Source: Viscum album
Lineage: Eukaryota; Streptophyta; Magnoliopsida; Santalales; Viscaceae
DNA length: 64,000 bases
Direction: 5' to 3'
NCBI GenBank assembly: GCA_963277665.1
Contig: OY728121.1
Coordinates: 1,650,174,062 to 1,650,238,061, forward strand
The translations under genes were made by a program, and so were the position numbers. The notes below the pieces were generated by a model. That model did not search any database and had not been told where the DNA came from. It saw only the letters and a list, made by a program, of their open reading frames with translations. How positions within the stretch are numbered: the stretch's first letter is position 1; each line of letters begins with the position of its first letter. Shown here in pieces: positions 39,491 to 50,369 of the stretch.

Positions 39491-41776
39491 ATTACATTAC
39501 ATTCAATATAATGAGATATAAATCATTACCCAGTGCATTGATAGGAGATATAGGTCCCACAATTCATATAATGAAAACCATATTTATGTGAATCATATGA
39601 TCAAAATCATTAAATATATAATATCCTAACAAATTAAATGTGTTTTATTGACATTTCATCATATCATAACCTATGGTAAGAGACATGTTTCACAATCATT
39701 TCATCATATAATTACCATGGAAAACAATCATGTCTCATAGTAACCTCTTAATGCTCTAACAAATTGATGGGAAACTTATTTCATAAAAATCATACAATAA
39801 AATAGTAGACCATTAAAAAAATATCAATGGAATACTTGGATAAAATCTCTATTATGGAATTGGTAACACTAATGAATCTCAGTTTAGATGGAAAATAATT
39901 TTGAAAGATTATTTTAATGACTAATTAGGGGAAATATAAGATTATGTTAGAAAATCCATTTTTAAAACCTAAATCGATTTGAAAAAATTTTCCCACTAAA
40001 AGAATAGATATATTATAATTGTTTCTTTGATTAAATAATTGGTCATGGGATTGGAATTTTTCATCTATTCGATAGATGTACAAATAGAGATTCTTTTAAT
40101 ATTTTCAATTAAATCCGAATGGAAAATATTTTAAAAATGACTAGATGATTCATTTCAAAACATTTTTTAATGTAAACCCGGGTTTAAAATAATTTTTAAT
40201 ATCATATGTGTGTAATAAAACATATTTGAAAACATATTTAGAAAAAAAAATTTGGATGAAAATATATTTCCGACCAAAGGTAAAAAAGAAGTTAAATTTT
40301 CCTTAAAAAATTTTCTTTAAAATTTCAAGTAAAAAATATTAGAACATTGGTATAATTACTTGAAGATATCATGAATCAAAAGAGTATTATAAAATTTATG
40401 ATAATTTATGGTATGTATATCAGAATATTATAACATTAGTGACTTAATTTTAAACAATCCTTATAAATGATGAGATTGTGACCTAATATCATTACCAATT
40501 TGATAACATTGATTCATATTCCCCAAGAAAGAATAACATAAAATTAATATTAAGATATCACGAGTGTTAATAAATTCATGATATTACATGTATAATTTAC
40601 TTTATATACACCTTGTGAAATAATTATAAGCAGAATATAACGTAAGTCTCAAAGAAGGAAATTTGACAAAAAATTGCTTACCTTAACTTTTTTCTTTTGT
40701 CAAACTCTTTCAAACCACCAATATAATAAATAAAATTTTATTATTAATATATTACATAACAAAATTCCAATATATAAATTTATATAATAATATATATGAT
40801 TTACTTATGCCATCTATTACATTCATAATAATTGTTCTATGTAAAAGTTATGTGTTGGGTAATATCCTCTTTGTTTATCATGTATGTGTTGACTTTTTAT
40901 TTTATATTCCTCTTTATTCAATCATTGTTTCATCATATCTTGGTTTTAAACTAATATATAGATTTTATTTGTATTAATTATATATTTATTAATATTATTT
41001 AATAAATTTTATTTGTATAAAGTGAAATACATAGTTCATGGAGAGGGTTGGTTAAACATACACATAGACATTTAATCCATTTTTGTATCAAACCGAGTGA
41101 AAAAAATGTAAATCATATATATTATATAAATCAAGAATTATTTTCATATAATATATATTAAAATTTTTATTAAAAACATCCTTAATACATTCCATGTAAA
41201 TTGTAAATTAATCACATCTCTTCGTGAGGTTGTATTCCATTGTAAATCAGAACAGTCTTATCGTATTCCCACAAAATAGAATTAACGATGTTCTGTGTGA
41301 TATAAAAATTATAGAATCTTAATGAAAAAATAAATATAATACATTATCTATATAGACATTATTATTACTATCCATGATAGTTGGTAATATATGAATGAAT
41401 TACATCAGTTCACGAGGCAGTAGTCCACTATACACATGGGTAATGATTTCCTAAGACATTTGATGGATGATACGATGTTCATAAGTGATGAGAATAACAA
41501 AAATGATATTAGTATATTGAATATACTGAGGTTATAACATAATCACGACATAATTATAATTGGAGGGGGTCTAGGAAGAAATAAAACAAAAACTCTTGTT
41601 GATTAATGTTAGCTCTTATATGGGTATCCTCTAGAGGATTGCACCAAATGCATTTGTAGGATATATTTTTTAAACAAAATGACCATTTGATGAGGGTAAG
41701 GTAGTTAAGAATTGATTTGGTAGTTTTTTTAAATATTATGTGAATATGTGAAGAATAGAGGAGATGAGAGGGGTAG

Positions 41777-41789
41777 CCTTTTAAAAGTG
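41777..41789 (-). promoter_or_regulatory. TATA-like box of LTR-C
   Basis: The minus strand reads CACTTTTAAAAGGC within a CT-rich context, aligning with the TATAAAAGGCCCCC promoter region of the solo LTR. The TATA core has changed to TTTTAAAA. Confidence 0.35.
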
Positions 41790-43995
41790 GGGGAGAGGAC
41801 ATATATGGTATTTTTAAAAACAATTGATTTATCAAAAGTTATTAATATGTCACAATGTTAAAAAATAGAACATTATAGAACCTCATAGTAGTAATGATTG
41901 AAATATTTCCATTAAATAGTTTTTAGAAAAGTTTATTTGTAGATTTGACCCTATTCAATTTAATTTAACCCCATATAAACCCATTTTTACGTTAATCTTG
42001 TTAATTAATTTTTACTCTTTGTATTATTAACATTGATAAGAAAATAAGAGGGAGATGTAATAATTTATAAATACTGATAATTTAAAATATAGAATCAATT
42101 TTTAATATAACATATTGTACTTTTAAAAAATTTAAAATTTAAGTTATCTTGATAAATAAATTAAATATAAAGAATTTTTTCAATTAAAATTTTTAATTTT
42201 TCAATATTTATCAAAAAATGAAACATTTAAAAAAAATGAAGCTAATTTACACCAATATAAATAAGGAATTATAAATTAAATAATAAATTTTATCTTATCT
42301 AAATAATTTTGTATAATTTTAAAATTTACCTTTTTTTAATTTTTCTCAAAAATTCAAAAAACTATTTTTGTTTCAGAGGAATGTATTTTGGAAGCATTTG
42401 AAAACATTTATGGAAATTAGGTATTTTATTAAAAATATTTTATAATTATATAAAAGCATTATACATAGTTTTAAAAAGTATTTATTGTTATTATTGTCAC
42501 TATGTTCAATGTCTAGGTTATAAAAATCACGTTTAAATGATAGTTGTAACGATATATCTTTGTTTTGTTAAAACATTGTGGCGTGGGTTACACAAGATAA
42601 GATAATGTTGCTTGTAGTGATATATTAACATAATGTTGTATTTAATGAATGATTAATATATTTATTGGTGAAATTAAATCCATCAATTAATTTAAATTTA
42701 TTCTAAATTAGAATTAATATAATCTCAGGGTGTATCATTCTATGAAAAATTAAATGATTTTCCCTTGAAATTTGTCACCATGAATCAAATAATGGCTATA
42801 ATTCTTCCACATAATATCTTGATGTTTCCATGTACCATCATAAAATAAGTTATTTCCCTATAAATCATTTACTATGTGACTATTTTTGTTTAACTTATAT
42901 TTCTCTGTGAAATGTAGAGTCTATATAGGTTATTCTTTATAAGAAATATCATACTCCAGTGGTATGGATTCTATGTTCAATACATGTGAAAGGTCAGGTA
43001 TATACTTCCATAGGAGGGATATAGTGAATAGACTATGGACTTGAGAGTGGTTATGTGGAAGTAGCATCTGAAATCCTATAACCTTATTAGGATAGATAAT
43101 TATTATGGGAATGATATATTGGTGGATTAGATTCCATTTCATCCTGAATTTCACAACTTTCTTCCACATAGATATTCATAAAAACACCTTATCACAATAT
43201 TCAAATTCTATATTACACTAGTGAATTTCACTTTATGTTTTCTACCAACATTAAGCACACTTGTTGTGTTCGTGAATATATTTATCATTATCATTAATTT
43301 ATATACATATTGTTGGTTCCAATAGATTTATTTCTCAAACATCATTACTATATTTTGGAGATATAAATTTTGTTTATAGAGGGATACAAAAAAATCCATT
43401 TGAATTCATGATTGAATGATACATTTATAAGAAAACTAAACTAGAAGAAGCTGTTAATCCCAAAAACATTTTAAATACAAAGGAAAAGATCTCAATATAT
43501 CATCATGAATTTAAATTGTTAATTTAAACTAAGCATATATTTGGAGATGATATGTTGTGCTAAAACTGAACTGCATATCATGAGTTTGCAGAATAATTTT
43601 CTAGAACCATGACATCAAAATTTGATCATGATCAGACACTATATAATAACTTATTCATTGATACATTACCACTTTTTTAATTAATTTAATATAAATTTAA
43701 TCCATAGAAAATTCTTCTCTAATAGTTAAAATGTGTTCTAACATAATAAGAAGATCGACTAAAACCCATATAGAAGTTTCCAATTATGATGTTTTGGGGT
43801 ATCCAACGCCAAATACACTTTGATATTTTCCCATTTCCATTCTAGTATGTGTAATGGTTGCACGATCAATTTATTCATTTTTAATTTCCTCCTTATCTTT
43901 TTGATATACCAATAAATGATATACTAATTCTCTGATATATCTCCTGAGGTCTTCCCACTATTAATATTTTCTATAATTTATACTCATCATCATAA

Positions 43996-45491
43996 TGTAA
44001 CAAACAAGGATTTGAAAATGATATTTTTTATTTAATAAATGTGTGTTATATTTTATATAATATTGTACACATACAACATATAGAGAATCCAAAAAATCAT
44101 CTCATTAATAATGATCACAACAATTTTCATCCATGAAACCTATTAAAACTCCAAACATTACAAGGGGTCAAAAAATATAAAATAGAATATATATAATGTG
44201 AAAATTTATGTCACACCATTATTCTAGAATATTTTTACCCTCATAAAACACTATAAAAATGAAGCAATATATTATTAAATCTATCACCATCTTAGAAAAA
44301 AAAATATTACCGTAGGAGGAATAGTAGTGAATATTTATTGAAATAATGATGTTATATTTATACAGTATGAAGGGAAATGTGACCATTTGTATTTGACCAT
44401 TATATGACTATTGATAAAATTTGACCATTGTTCAAATAATGGTTGGTCTAATTGAAAATTGGTAACTATACCCATTGGAGAAATTTTTTCCATTATTATT
44501 AGTGATTTTCGTTACTAATGAAAAACGATCATATAACCCAAAAAGAGAAATAGTGGCCTCAACTAGTAGATTCATGTCGTTCAAAGACCAATTGAAAAAT
44601 ATTGGAGGGAGATTGTGACACTAGGGGTTTGCTTAGATCATGCACAAGACGATCTTCAAAACTTGAAGATTTAAAAAAGTCTCCTATTGGAGAAGTATAT
44701 GTTATTGGAGAATACCACACTGTTAATTCTATCCTAGCCACCCATGATTCTATGACCAACACACACCTTACCCTGTTTTCATACATAGGTGTAATATGGT
44801 GTTACATTTCCAAGATATTTTTTCATAAGGATAAATTTCATTTTATAAATTCAATTTCTATTCAAATAACATAATTTTATTAATATTTGCGCTTTAAAAA
44901 GGTATGTTTAATTGAGCATACTTTTCTACGTTTTTTTCTACACACAAATAAAACATAATTTTTTTTGAAAGTATATAAACATTTTTAAAAACATAGGGTA
45001 TTAAGAATAATATTTTTCTGATGAAATAGTCCTTTAAAAAACTCATATTAAAAATAAATTATTATATAATTTTATAATAGAAAGGGAAATTTTCAAAGTG
45101 ATAGAAATTTTACTATGTCTTTAAAATAGCTATATTTCAAAAAAAATGATTTTTATTTACATGAAAAATTATCTTATTTAGAGAAGTTTTAGTGTAAAAT
45201 AAAAAATTTATTTTAAATCTGTACTTAAATATTAGGTTTTAGTGAATTCATGAGAACATTCTGAAATAAATTATTTTTCTTATGAATAGTAAAAAAATTT
45301 TTTTGTGTTTTCTGTATGTTTTATGGATTAATATTTATTGATTAATGATTTAATAGTTAATTAAACACAATTAAAGACCCAAAATATATTATTTTATTAA
45401 TATTTTTACCTTAATATATTTGAAAATAATAAGTGACTTTCCAATGTCTAAAATGGAAAATTTGATTTTTAAAAAAGTATATTGTGGAAAA
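43996..45491 (+). repeat. E4 5' LTR, first part (upstream of the E3 insertion)
   Basis: Starts TGTAACAAACAAGG and matches the visible 248 bp of the E4 3' LTR. The last five bases (45487-45491, GAAAA) are duplicated on the far side of E3. An open stretch of 90 codons at 44602-44874 has no recognisable domain; this part of the 3' LTR lies outside the window, so it cannot be compared. Confidence 0.82.
45487..45491. repeat. E3 target-site duplication, left copy (GAAAA)
   Basis: GAAAA directly before the E3 terminus TGTCACGACC, identical to 57391-57395. Confidence 0.95.
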
Positions 45492-46019
45492 TGTCACGAC
45501 CGGTCCTCAGGGCCCGTGCCGTGACTACCCCAAGCCCGCCTTCCATAGGCCAGGGGCTGGCGACTAGCACCAAGGCGTAAATCCCGAAGAAAAGGGGAAG
45601 GCATTGCCTTTGAAAAGTAAACGAGCACCACAGAGTAAGCAAGCGGAAAAGTAAACACTAAGTAAAAACTGTACAAGATGTGCTGAAAGTAAAAGGGGCC
45701 GGAAATACAAGCCCAACTGTAAAGTACAACTGAAAGGGGAAAACAACAACTGAAAAGAAAAGCCGTAGAGTCGATCCGTCCTCTGGAAATCCCACCTGAA
45801 GGGTGGGTACAGATATCCTCCACTGCTCCTTGGGTCCACCTGATCTCTCCGAGTACGTCCCGCCTAGTGGTCCACTTCCATGTACTCTCCTGCTCTGCAC
45901 GCCTCCACCACGATCAGCGCTGTCCGTCGTCTGCAACCAACACAACGTAGTGCAGGTATAGCCCGTGCAGGGGTGAGTATACGCTACTCAGTAGGGACCC
46001 CGAGACCCCCGAAGGTCTC

Positions 46020-46520
46020 CTGAAATCCACAAAGGATAATCCAAAAAGGAAAGATACAATCACGAAGTAACATCTGACACGAATTAGGTATATGCCCATA
46101 CATATACCTAAGTCATCAATTCCCGTTCGGCTCCAATGTCCGAGCACAAGCACAACCCAGTCCACACAGGAAAGCAAAAGTATACCCACACAGGATAGCA
46201 CAACACAATCCACAAAGGATAGTAAACAGTAATCCACGTAGGATATCTCAACACAATCCACAAAGGAGAGTAACTCAAGATTCAGAACACACATGTATAC
46301 TTCTTCGGATGACGATAAATATGATCACTGATCCATCTAAGTCGTCAGACCCACAAAGGATCGATAGGTACTAACCCCCGCAAATACCCACACAAGATCG
46401 GGCCCACACAGGACCTGTAGGTGCTGGCTCACACTGAACCGCTGAGCGCAGACCCACACAGGATCGGACCCACACAGGATCGGGCCCACATAGGACCTGT
46501 AGCACTGATCCATATAGGAT
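46020..46520. repeat. Interspersed array of CCACACAGGAT-type units in the E3 3' LTR
   Basis: A core of about 12-16 bases (consensus YCCACAMAGGATMG) recurs some 13-15 times at irregular spacing of about 20-45 bp, for example at 46158, 46186, 46211, 46253, 46381-46410 and 46450-46500. The other LTR has the same array (54410-54905). On the transcribed strand the unit reads CCTGTGTGGG. It resembles the decayed array in the E2 LTRs. Confidence 0.75.
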
Positions 46521-46534
46521 CGCTGAGTGCAGTA

Positions 46535-46633
46535 GTCGTCGCAGTCCACTGAGGATCTCTGCACAGTTGTCGACGCAGTCCACTGAGGATCTCTGCACGG
46601 TCGTCGCCGCAGTCCACTGAGGATCTCTGCATG
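46535..46633. repeat. Minisatellite in the E3 3' LTR, three copies of 31-34 bp
   Basis: Units 46535-46565, 46566-46599 and 46600-46633, each with CGCAGTCCACTGAGGATCTC followed by TGCAYG. The other LTR carries four copies (about 54921-55056), so one unit was gained or lost after insertion. Confidence 0.88.
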
Positions 46634-47189
46634 GTCGTCGCTGTCGAAGTAGCAGTCTCAGCCAGCACTAGGGTTCCCGCACACACTAAGCTCGTTCGGG
46701 AGGGTCCGCTCCACGAGCCGAGAGGATGATATATCAACTGACACAGAGTCCGAAGATGATGTATCCAAAAGTTCCGTATCGTCAACAGGAACTCAATGTC
46801 GCAGACGGCGCGTCAATCGGACGCCCGGTCTGAGAGTTATTGGCCTTTTCGTTCCAGGGGCCCGGTTGGTTTTTAAGGAAAAACCAACCCGACCGTACTC
46901 CACCTGCGTCCAAACCTCGGGTGGAGTATTCCAAAAGATCTGTCTCACTTAGAGGAATTCAACGAAGTCGACGGCACATCGATCAGACGTCCGTAGCTCA
47001 AGATATGAGCGTTTCCTCTCCAAGGGCCCGGTTGGTTTCGTGTACGAACCAACCCAGCTGAACTCAAAGTATTCCGAAACCTTGAATGTGATATACCAAA
47101 ATGACCGTCTCGATCCAAGGATCGCGTTTCCACTAACGGCGAGTCGTTTGGAGGACCATAGCTCATGTTACGGGCATTTGACCGAAACG

Positions 47190-47660
47190 GTCCGAAGACG
47201 GGGGGTCCGGGCCCGGGCCGACCCGGCCCGACCCCCCCCCCTGGGTTGGCCGAACCGGGTCGACCTGGCTAGACCCGGTCGGCCCCGCCGGTCGGACCGG
47301 CCTTGCTCGGCCCGCCCGGCCCGGCCTGGCCGAGCGGCGGAGCGACGCGGGGGGGAGCTGCCGCCCCCTCGGGACACCCCCGCGGCACCCGCGGGGTGTC
47401 GCCCTGGATGACCCGAGCGACGCGAGGGGGAGCCGCCGCCCCCCACGTGACAACCCCGCGGCACCCGCGGGGTGTTTCCCTAGACAACCGGATGCGGCTG
47501 AAGCCGCGTCCCACGCGCACCAGACCCACGCGGCCGCGGGTCCACGGGTGTCGTCGCCGCGGCTTGAGCTGCGGCGCGCCGCCGCCCCTGGCTGCCGGCG
47601 CCGCCGCGCCGACGACCCGCGCCGCCGGTGGTCCGTTTCTGTTCCCGTCTGCGCCGCTGC
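47190..47660. repeat. GC-rich island with 75-bp tandem duplication in the E3 3' LTR
   Basis: By eye well above 75% GC and dense in CpG, inside a window that is mostly AT-rich. Two head-to-tail units, 47341-47415 and 47416-47490, each start AGCGACGCG and include CCGCCGCCCCC and GCACCCGCGGGGTGT. The equivalent in the other LTR is at about 55610-56040, where the G run at 55736-55752 has grown to 17 bases against 7 here. Confidence 0.85.
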
Positions 47661-48154
47661 TCCTCCCGGTACTCGTTCTTCACTGAGGAACCATCAAACT
47701 TCCGTTCCGGAACGTTCCGTCGTCTCCCGTCAAATCCGCACATCAACGAAGAACAACGGAAGGTTGTCGGGCCGTGTTCGTTTGGCCCGCACACTCCGCG
47801 TTAGAGATAAACAACGGGAGAAAAATATTCAACACATGAACCAACAATTTTAATGGATTAAAATTGTTCTTATTGTCTGGTTCTTCACTTTTAAAAGAAA
47901 TGATCACGGGAAAATTGAAATTATTCACAACAACCCCTACCTCGTAGTCGTCGTCGTACGCATGTTCTTCGCGGATTTGTTCGTCACGGAAGGAGGGGAT
48001 CGTCGCATCGTCACGGAAGGGCGTCACATCATCGCGGAATCCGGCGTTGAGTCGGCGAACTCAACGGACCATGAAACAATAGATTTAATTTAATTATATA
48101 AAATTAAATCCGTGTTTTGTAAAAAAAAAACCAAGGGAGATTTAAGAAAATCCC

Positions 48155-48172
48155 GAAGTCTCTTACCTCAAA
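48155..48172 (-). promoter_or_regulatory. Splice-donor-like motif in the E3 3' LTR
   Basis: The minus strand reads TTGAG|GTAAGAGACTTCGGG, almost the same as CGAG|GTAAGGGACTTCG in the solo LTR. A second, weaker one (CGAG|GTAGGGG) lies at about 47945-47933 on the minus strand. The equivalent in the 5' LTR is at about 56513-56530. Confidence 0.4.
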
Positions 48173-48414
48173 CAACTGATCAAAGCTTTCGTTGTGGAGG
48201 AAGATACATCGCAGAAGAACGTTGCAGGAAGGGAACGTCGGCGTCGCGGAACCCGGCGTCGCGTCTTCGACTTCGGCGGGTTCGACATTCTTCGTAGGAG
48301 GTCGGCGTTCTTCGCGTTCTTCGCGTTCTTCGCATTCTTCGCGAAGGAGGATGAAGGCTCAAGAATTCTGACAAAACATCTCAACGAGTAATCCTGCAAA
48401 AAGACTTGTTGGTC

Positions 48415-48428
48415 TTATTTTATTATTA
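48415..48428 (-). promoter_or_regulatory. TATA-like box in the E3 3' LTR
   Basis: The minus strand reads AATAATAAAATAAG, about 620 bp from the LTR start at 49051. The same string is kept in the 5' LTR (56754-56767). The match is only moderate; it is the best candidate in the U3 part. Confidence 0.4.
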
Positions 48429-48619
48429 CACCAACAAACGAAAATGGGTATGTAACGACCCATAAATTCGTTGAATTAATTCAACGAAAGAAACCGCCCA
48501 ATTAAATGGTGTGTTAAGGATTTAAGAAAACGCGTTAGTTGACTTTCATAATGACGGGTTTTCGTGGGTGCGTTACCTACCGGAAAGAAATGGTGGGGCT
48601 CTTGTGGGACCCACCTCAC

Positions 48620-48666
48620 AAATATCCTACCAAGGGGGTAGGATATTTCTGGATAGGACCCTATCC
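48620..48666. promoter_or_regulatory. Two adjacent inverted repeats upstream of the E3 TATA-like box
   Basis: The first is a perfect 12-bp stem, AAATATCCTACC (48620-48631) and GGTAGGATATTT (48637-48648), with a five-base loop. The second is GGATAG and CTATCC (48651-48666) with a four-base loop. The 5' LTR keeps both with a single mismatch in the first. They lie in U3, about 190 bp upstream of the TATA-like box, and could bind a dimeric factor or form a cruciform. Confidence 0.6.
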
Positions 48667-49051
48667 GTTTTAACTCAGTTTAATTGGCATTCAAGTGGCT
48701 TCAAGTGGATTAAGTGAAATAAAATAAAGTTGTCGAACAAATTATTTTATTTTTAAACTTTAAGCCAAAAAATTGAAAACCACACCCTAGCAAACGCAAC
48801 TCCGGAAGAGGAGTTTCTAAGAAAATATCGGCGCTGCGATTTCATCGGTGCCCTCAGAATTCGATTGTGGGCACTGGTTCAAATGTTAGAAAAAACCCGC
48901 TCGTTCGTTCACTGAACGTACGCGAGCCAAACTTCGGAAAATGATTCCGGGCACACCGGGCCTCGGAATAAGGTGCCGTCAGAAACTGCGTTCTTGTAAA
49001 ATTCCAAAGAAAATTAAGAAAAAATTTCCTTGAAATTTACGGGTCTTTACA

Positions 49052-49066
49052 TTACTCCCACCTTAG
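49052..49066 (-). other. E3 polypurine tract
   Basis: The minus strand reads CTAAGGTGGGAGTAA directly before the 3' LTR start TGTAAAGACC. It is the usual purine-rich primer for plus-strand synthesis in this group. Confidence 0.8.
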
Positions 49067-49098
49067 GGATTTACGTCCCCGTAAAGATACATCAAAAA

Positions 49099-50366
49099 CT
49101 AGGGAAACAAATGTGGGTACTGAGCACGCATCTGAGCCTCCCGCTCCCAAGTGATCTCCTGGAGGTTCCCATGCTTCCATCTGATGCGCACAAGAGGAAT
49201 CGATCGCCCACGTAGGACCCGCTCCTGTCGATCCTCTATCTCCATCGGGACCTCCACAAAAGTCGCCCCATCATCCACGTCTAGCTCCCCATAGTCGATG
49301 ATGTGTGTCGGGTCGTGCACGTATCTCCTCAGATAAGATACGTGGAAGACGTCGTGCACCCGGTGCAACTGAGGTGGTAGAGCCAGACGATAAGCCACCT
49401 CGCCAATCTTGCTGAGGACCTGGAATGGTCCGATGAAGCGTGGAGACAACTTTCCGCCTCGGCCAAATCTCCGCAAACCAAGTCGAGGTGGGACAAGCAA
49501 GAAGACGTGGTCACCATCCTTGAACTCTAGTGGCCTCCACCTCCTGTCATCATAAGACTTCTGCCAGCTCTGAGCTGTCCTCATCCTCTCCTGGATGACC
49601 TGGACCTTTTCTGTCGTAGCCCGGACCATCTCTAGTCCCACAAGTGCTGACTCCCCAGGGTCTGTCCAGCACAAAGGAGATTTGCAAGGTCTGTCGTACA
49701 ACGCCTCGTATGGTGCCATCCCGATGGTGGAGTGGTAGCTGTTGTTGTAAGCAAACTCCACCAAGGGTAGGTGGTCCTCCCAGCTGCGACCAATGTCAAG
49801 GACACATGCGCGGAGCATTTCCTCGAGAGTCTGAATGGTCCTCTCTGTCTGACCATCCGTCTGACGGTGAAAGGCGGTGCTCATACGTAGCCGCGTCCCG
49901 AACGCCTCCTGCAACCCCTTCCAAAGCCGGGAAGTAAAAGGAACGTACCGATCATAGACGATAGTCGATGGCACATCGTGAAGCCGTACAATCTCTTGAA
50001 CGTAAGACGCCCCAAGCTATCCACTGAGCCCTGCTCTCTGATGGGTAAGAAGTGTGCCGACTTGGTGAGTCGGTCAACAATCACCCAAATGGAGTCGTGG
50101 CCTCTGGAAGTGCGTGGAATTCCAGTCAAGAATTCCATAGATATCCTATCCCACTTCCACTCTGGGACCTCTAAGGGATGTACCAAGCCTTCTGGTACCT
50201 AATGCTCTGCCTTCACCTACTGGCAGGTGAGGCACCGTGAAACGAACTCTGCCGTAGCCTTCTTCATGCCCGGCCACCAGTGTTGTCGCCTGAGATCATG
50301 GTACATCTTCGCCACTCCAGGATGTACCGCCAAAGGAGAAGTGTGAAACTCTCTCAGCACCTCCTC
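49099..50366 (-). pseudogene. pol: E3 integrase with C-terminal chromodomain, frameshifted
   Basis: Integrase inserts the cDNA into the genome, and the chromodomain steers it to particular chromatin. Order on the minus strand: zinc-binding HHCC region (HPG, then CLTC) at about 50220-50366; catalytic core with first Asp in VIVDRLTKSAHFLP, second Asp in VYDRYVPFTSRLWK and Glu in TDGQTERT, so all three catalytic residues remain; a GPY/F module (RFIGPFQVLSKIGE); and a chromodomain at 49102-49266 containing RSIPLVRIRWKHGN and EITWE. It ends at a TAG (49099-49101). Defects: stops at 50367, 50217 and 50199, and a one-base deletion near 50010-50018 in a G run that breaks the core between the first and second catalytic Asp. 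The codon after the second Asp has changed, giving Arg-Tyr where Arg-Asp is usual. Confidence 0.95.
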
Positions 50367-50369
50367 TCA

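Larger units (their letters stand above)
38750..43990 (-). repeat. LTR-C: decayed LTR of the E1/solo family, minus strand, approximate ends
   Basis: 41398-41540 aligns with E1 LTR 11903-12050: ATTACATCAGTTCACGAGG against ATTAGATCAGTTTTTATAGG, then AGTAGTCCACTATACACATG against GATAGTTCACATATACCCAT, then GATATTAGTATATTGAATAT against GATATCAGTATATTTAGGAT. The promoter region matches the solo LTR: minus-strand CCACTTTTAAAAGGCTACCCC near 41788-41770. The minus strand at 39075-39045 reads CCTTACTGAG...GAGCTCAACC like the solo LTR at 7930-7960, which lies about 300 bp from its end, so LTR-C should end near 38750. The start is unresolved; minus-strand TGTAACCCACGCC at 42592 is a candidate. No partner LTR is in the window. 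Confidence 0.55.
45492..49051 (-). repeat. E3 3' LTR (left copy)
   Basis: 3560 bp, from TGTCACGACC at 45492 to ...GGTCTTTACA at 49051 on the plus strand. It is collinear throughout with 53879-57390. From its outer (U5) end inward it holds: an array of CCACACAGGAT-type repeats (46020-46520), a 31-34-bp minisatellite (46535-46633), a GC-rich island with a 75-bp tandem duplication (47190-47660), a short TTCTTCGCG repeat (about 48300-48345), TATA-like and hairpin sequences near 48415-48666. Many open stretches cross the GC-rich part only because stops are rare there. None has a recognisable domain, and they are not kept intact in the other LTR. Confidence 0.96.

Noticed and set aside
44602..44874. 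90-codon plus-strand open stretch in the E4 5' LTR
   Set aside because: No domain recognised, and the part of the 3' LTR needed for comparison is outside the window. Not supportable as a gene.
45494..46294. Minus-strand open stretches with membrane-like composition (many Leu, Phe, Ser, Val) in the E3 LTRs
   Set aside because: Similar but frame-disrupted versions occur in both LTRs, with no start context or recognisable domain. Considered an uORF-like chance product of the LTR.
47163..47853. Many overlapping open stretches on both strands in the E3 LTR, rich in Arg, Pro, Gly and Ala
   Set aside because: They come from the GC-rich island, where stop codons are rare. They are low-complexity and not kept in frame in the other LTR.
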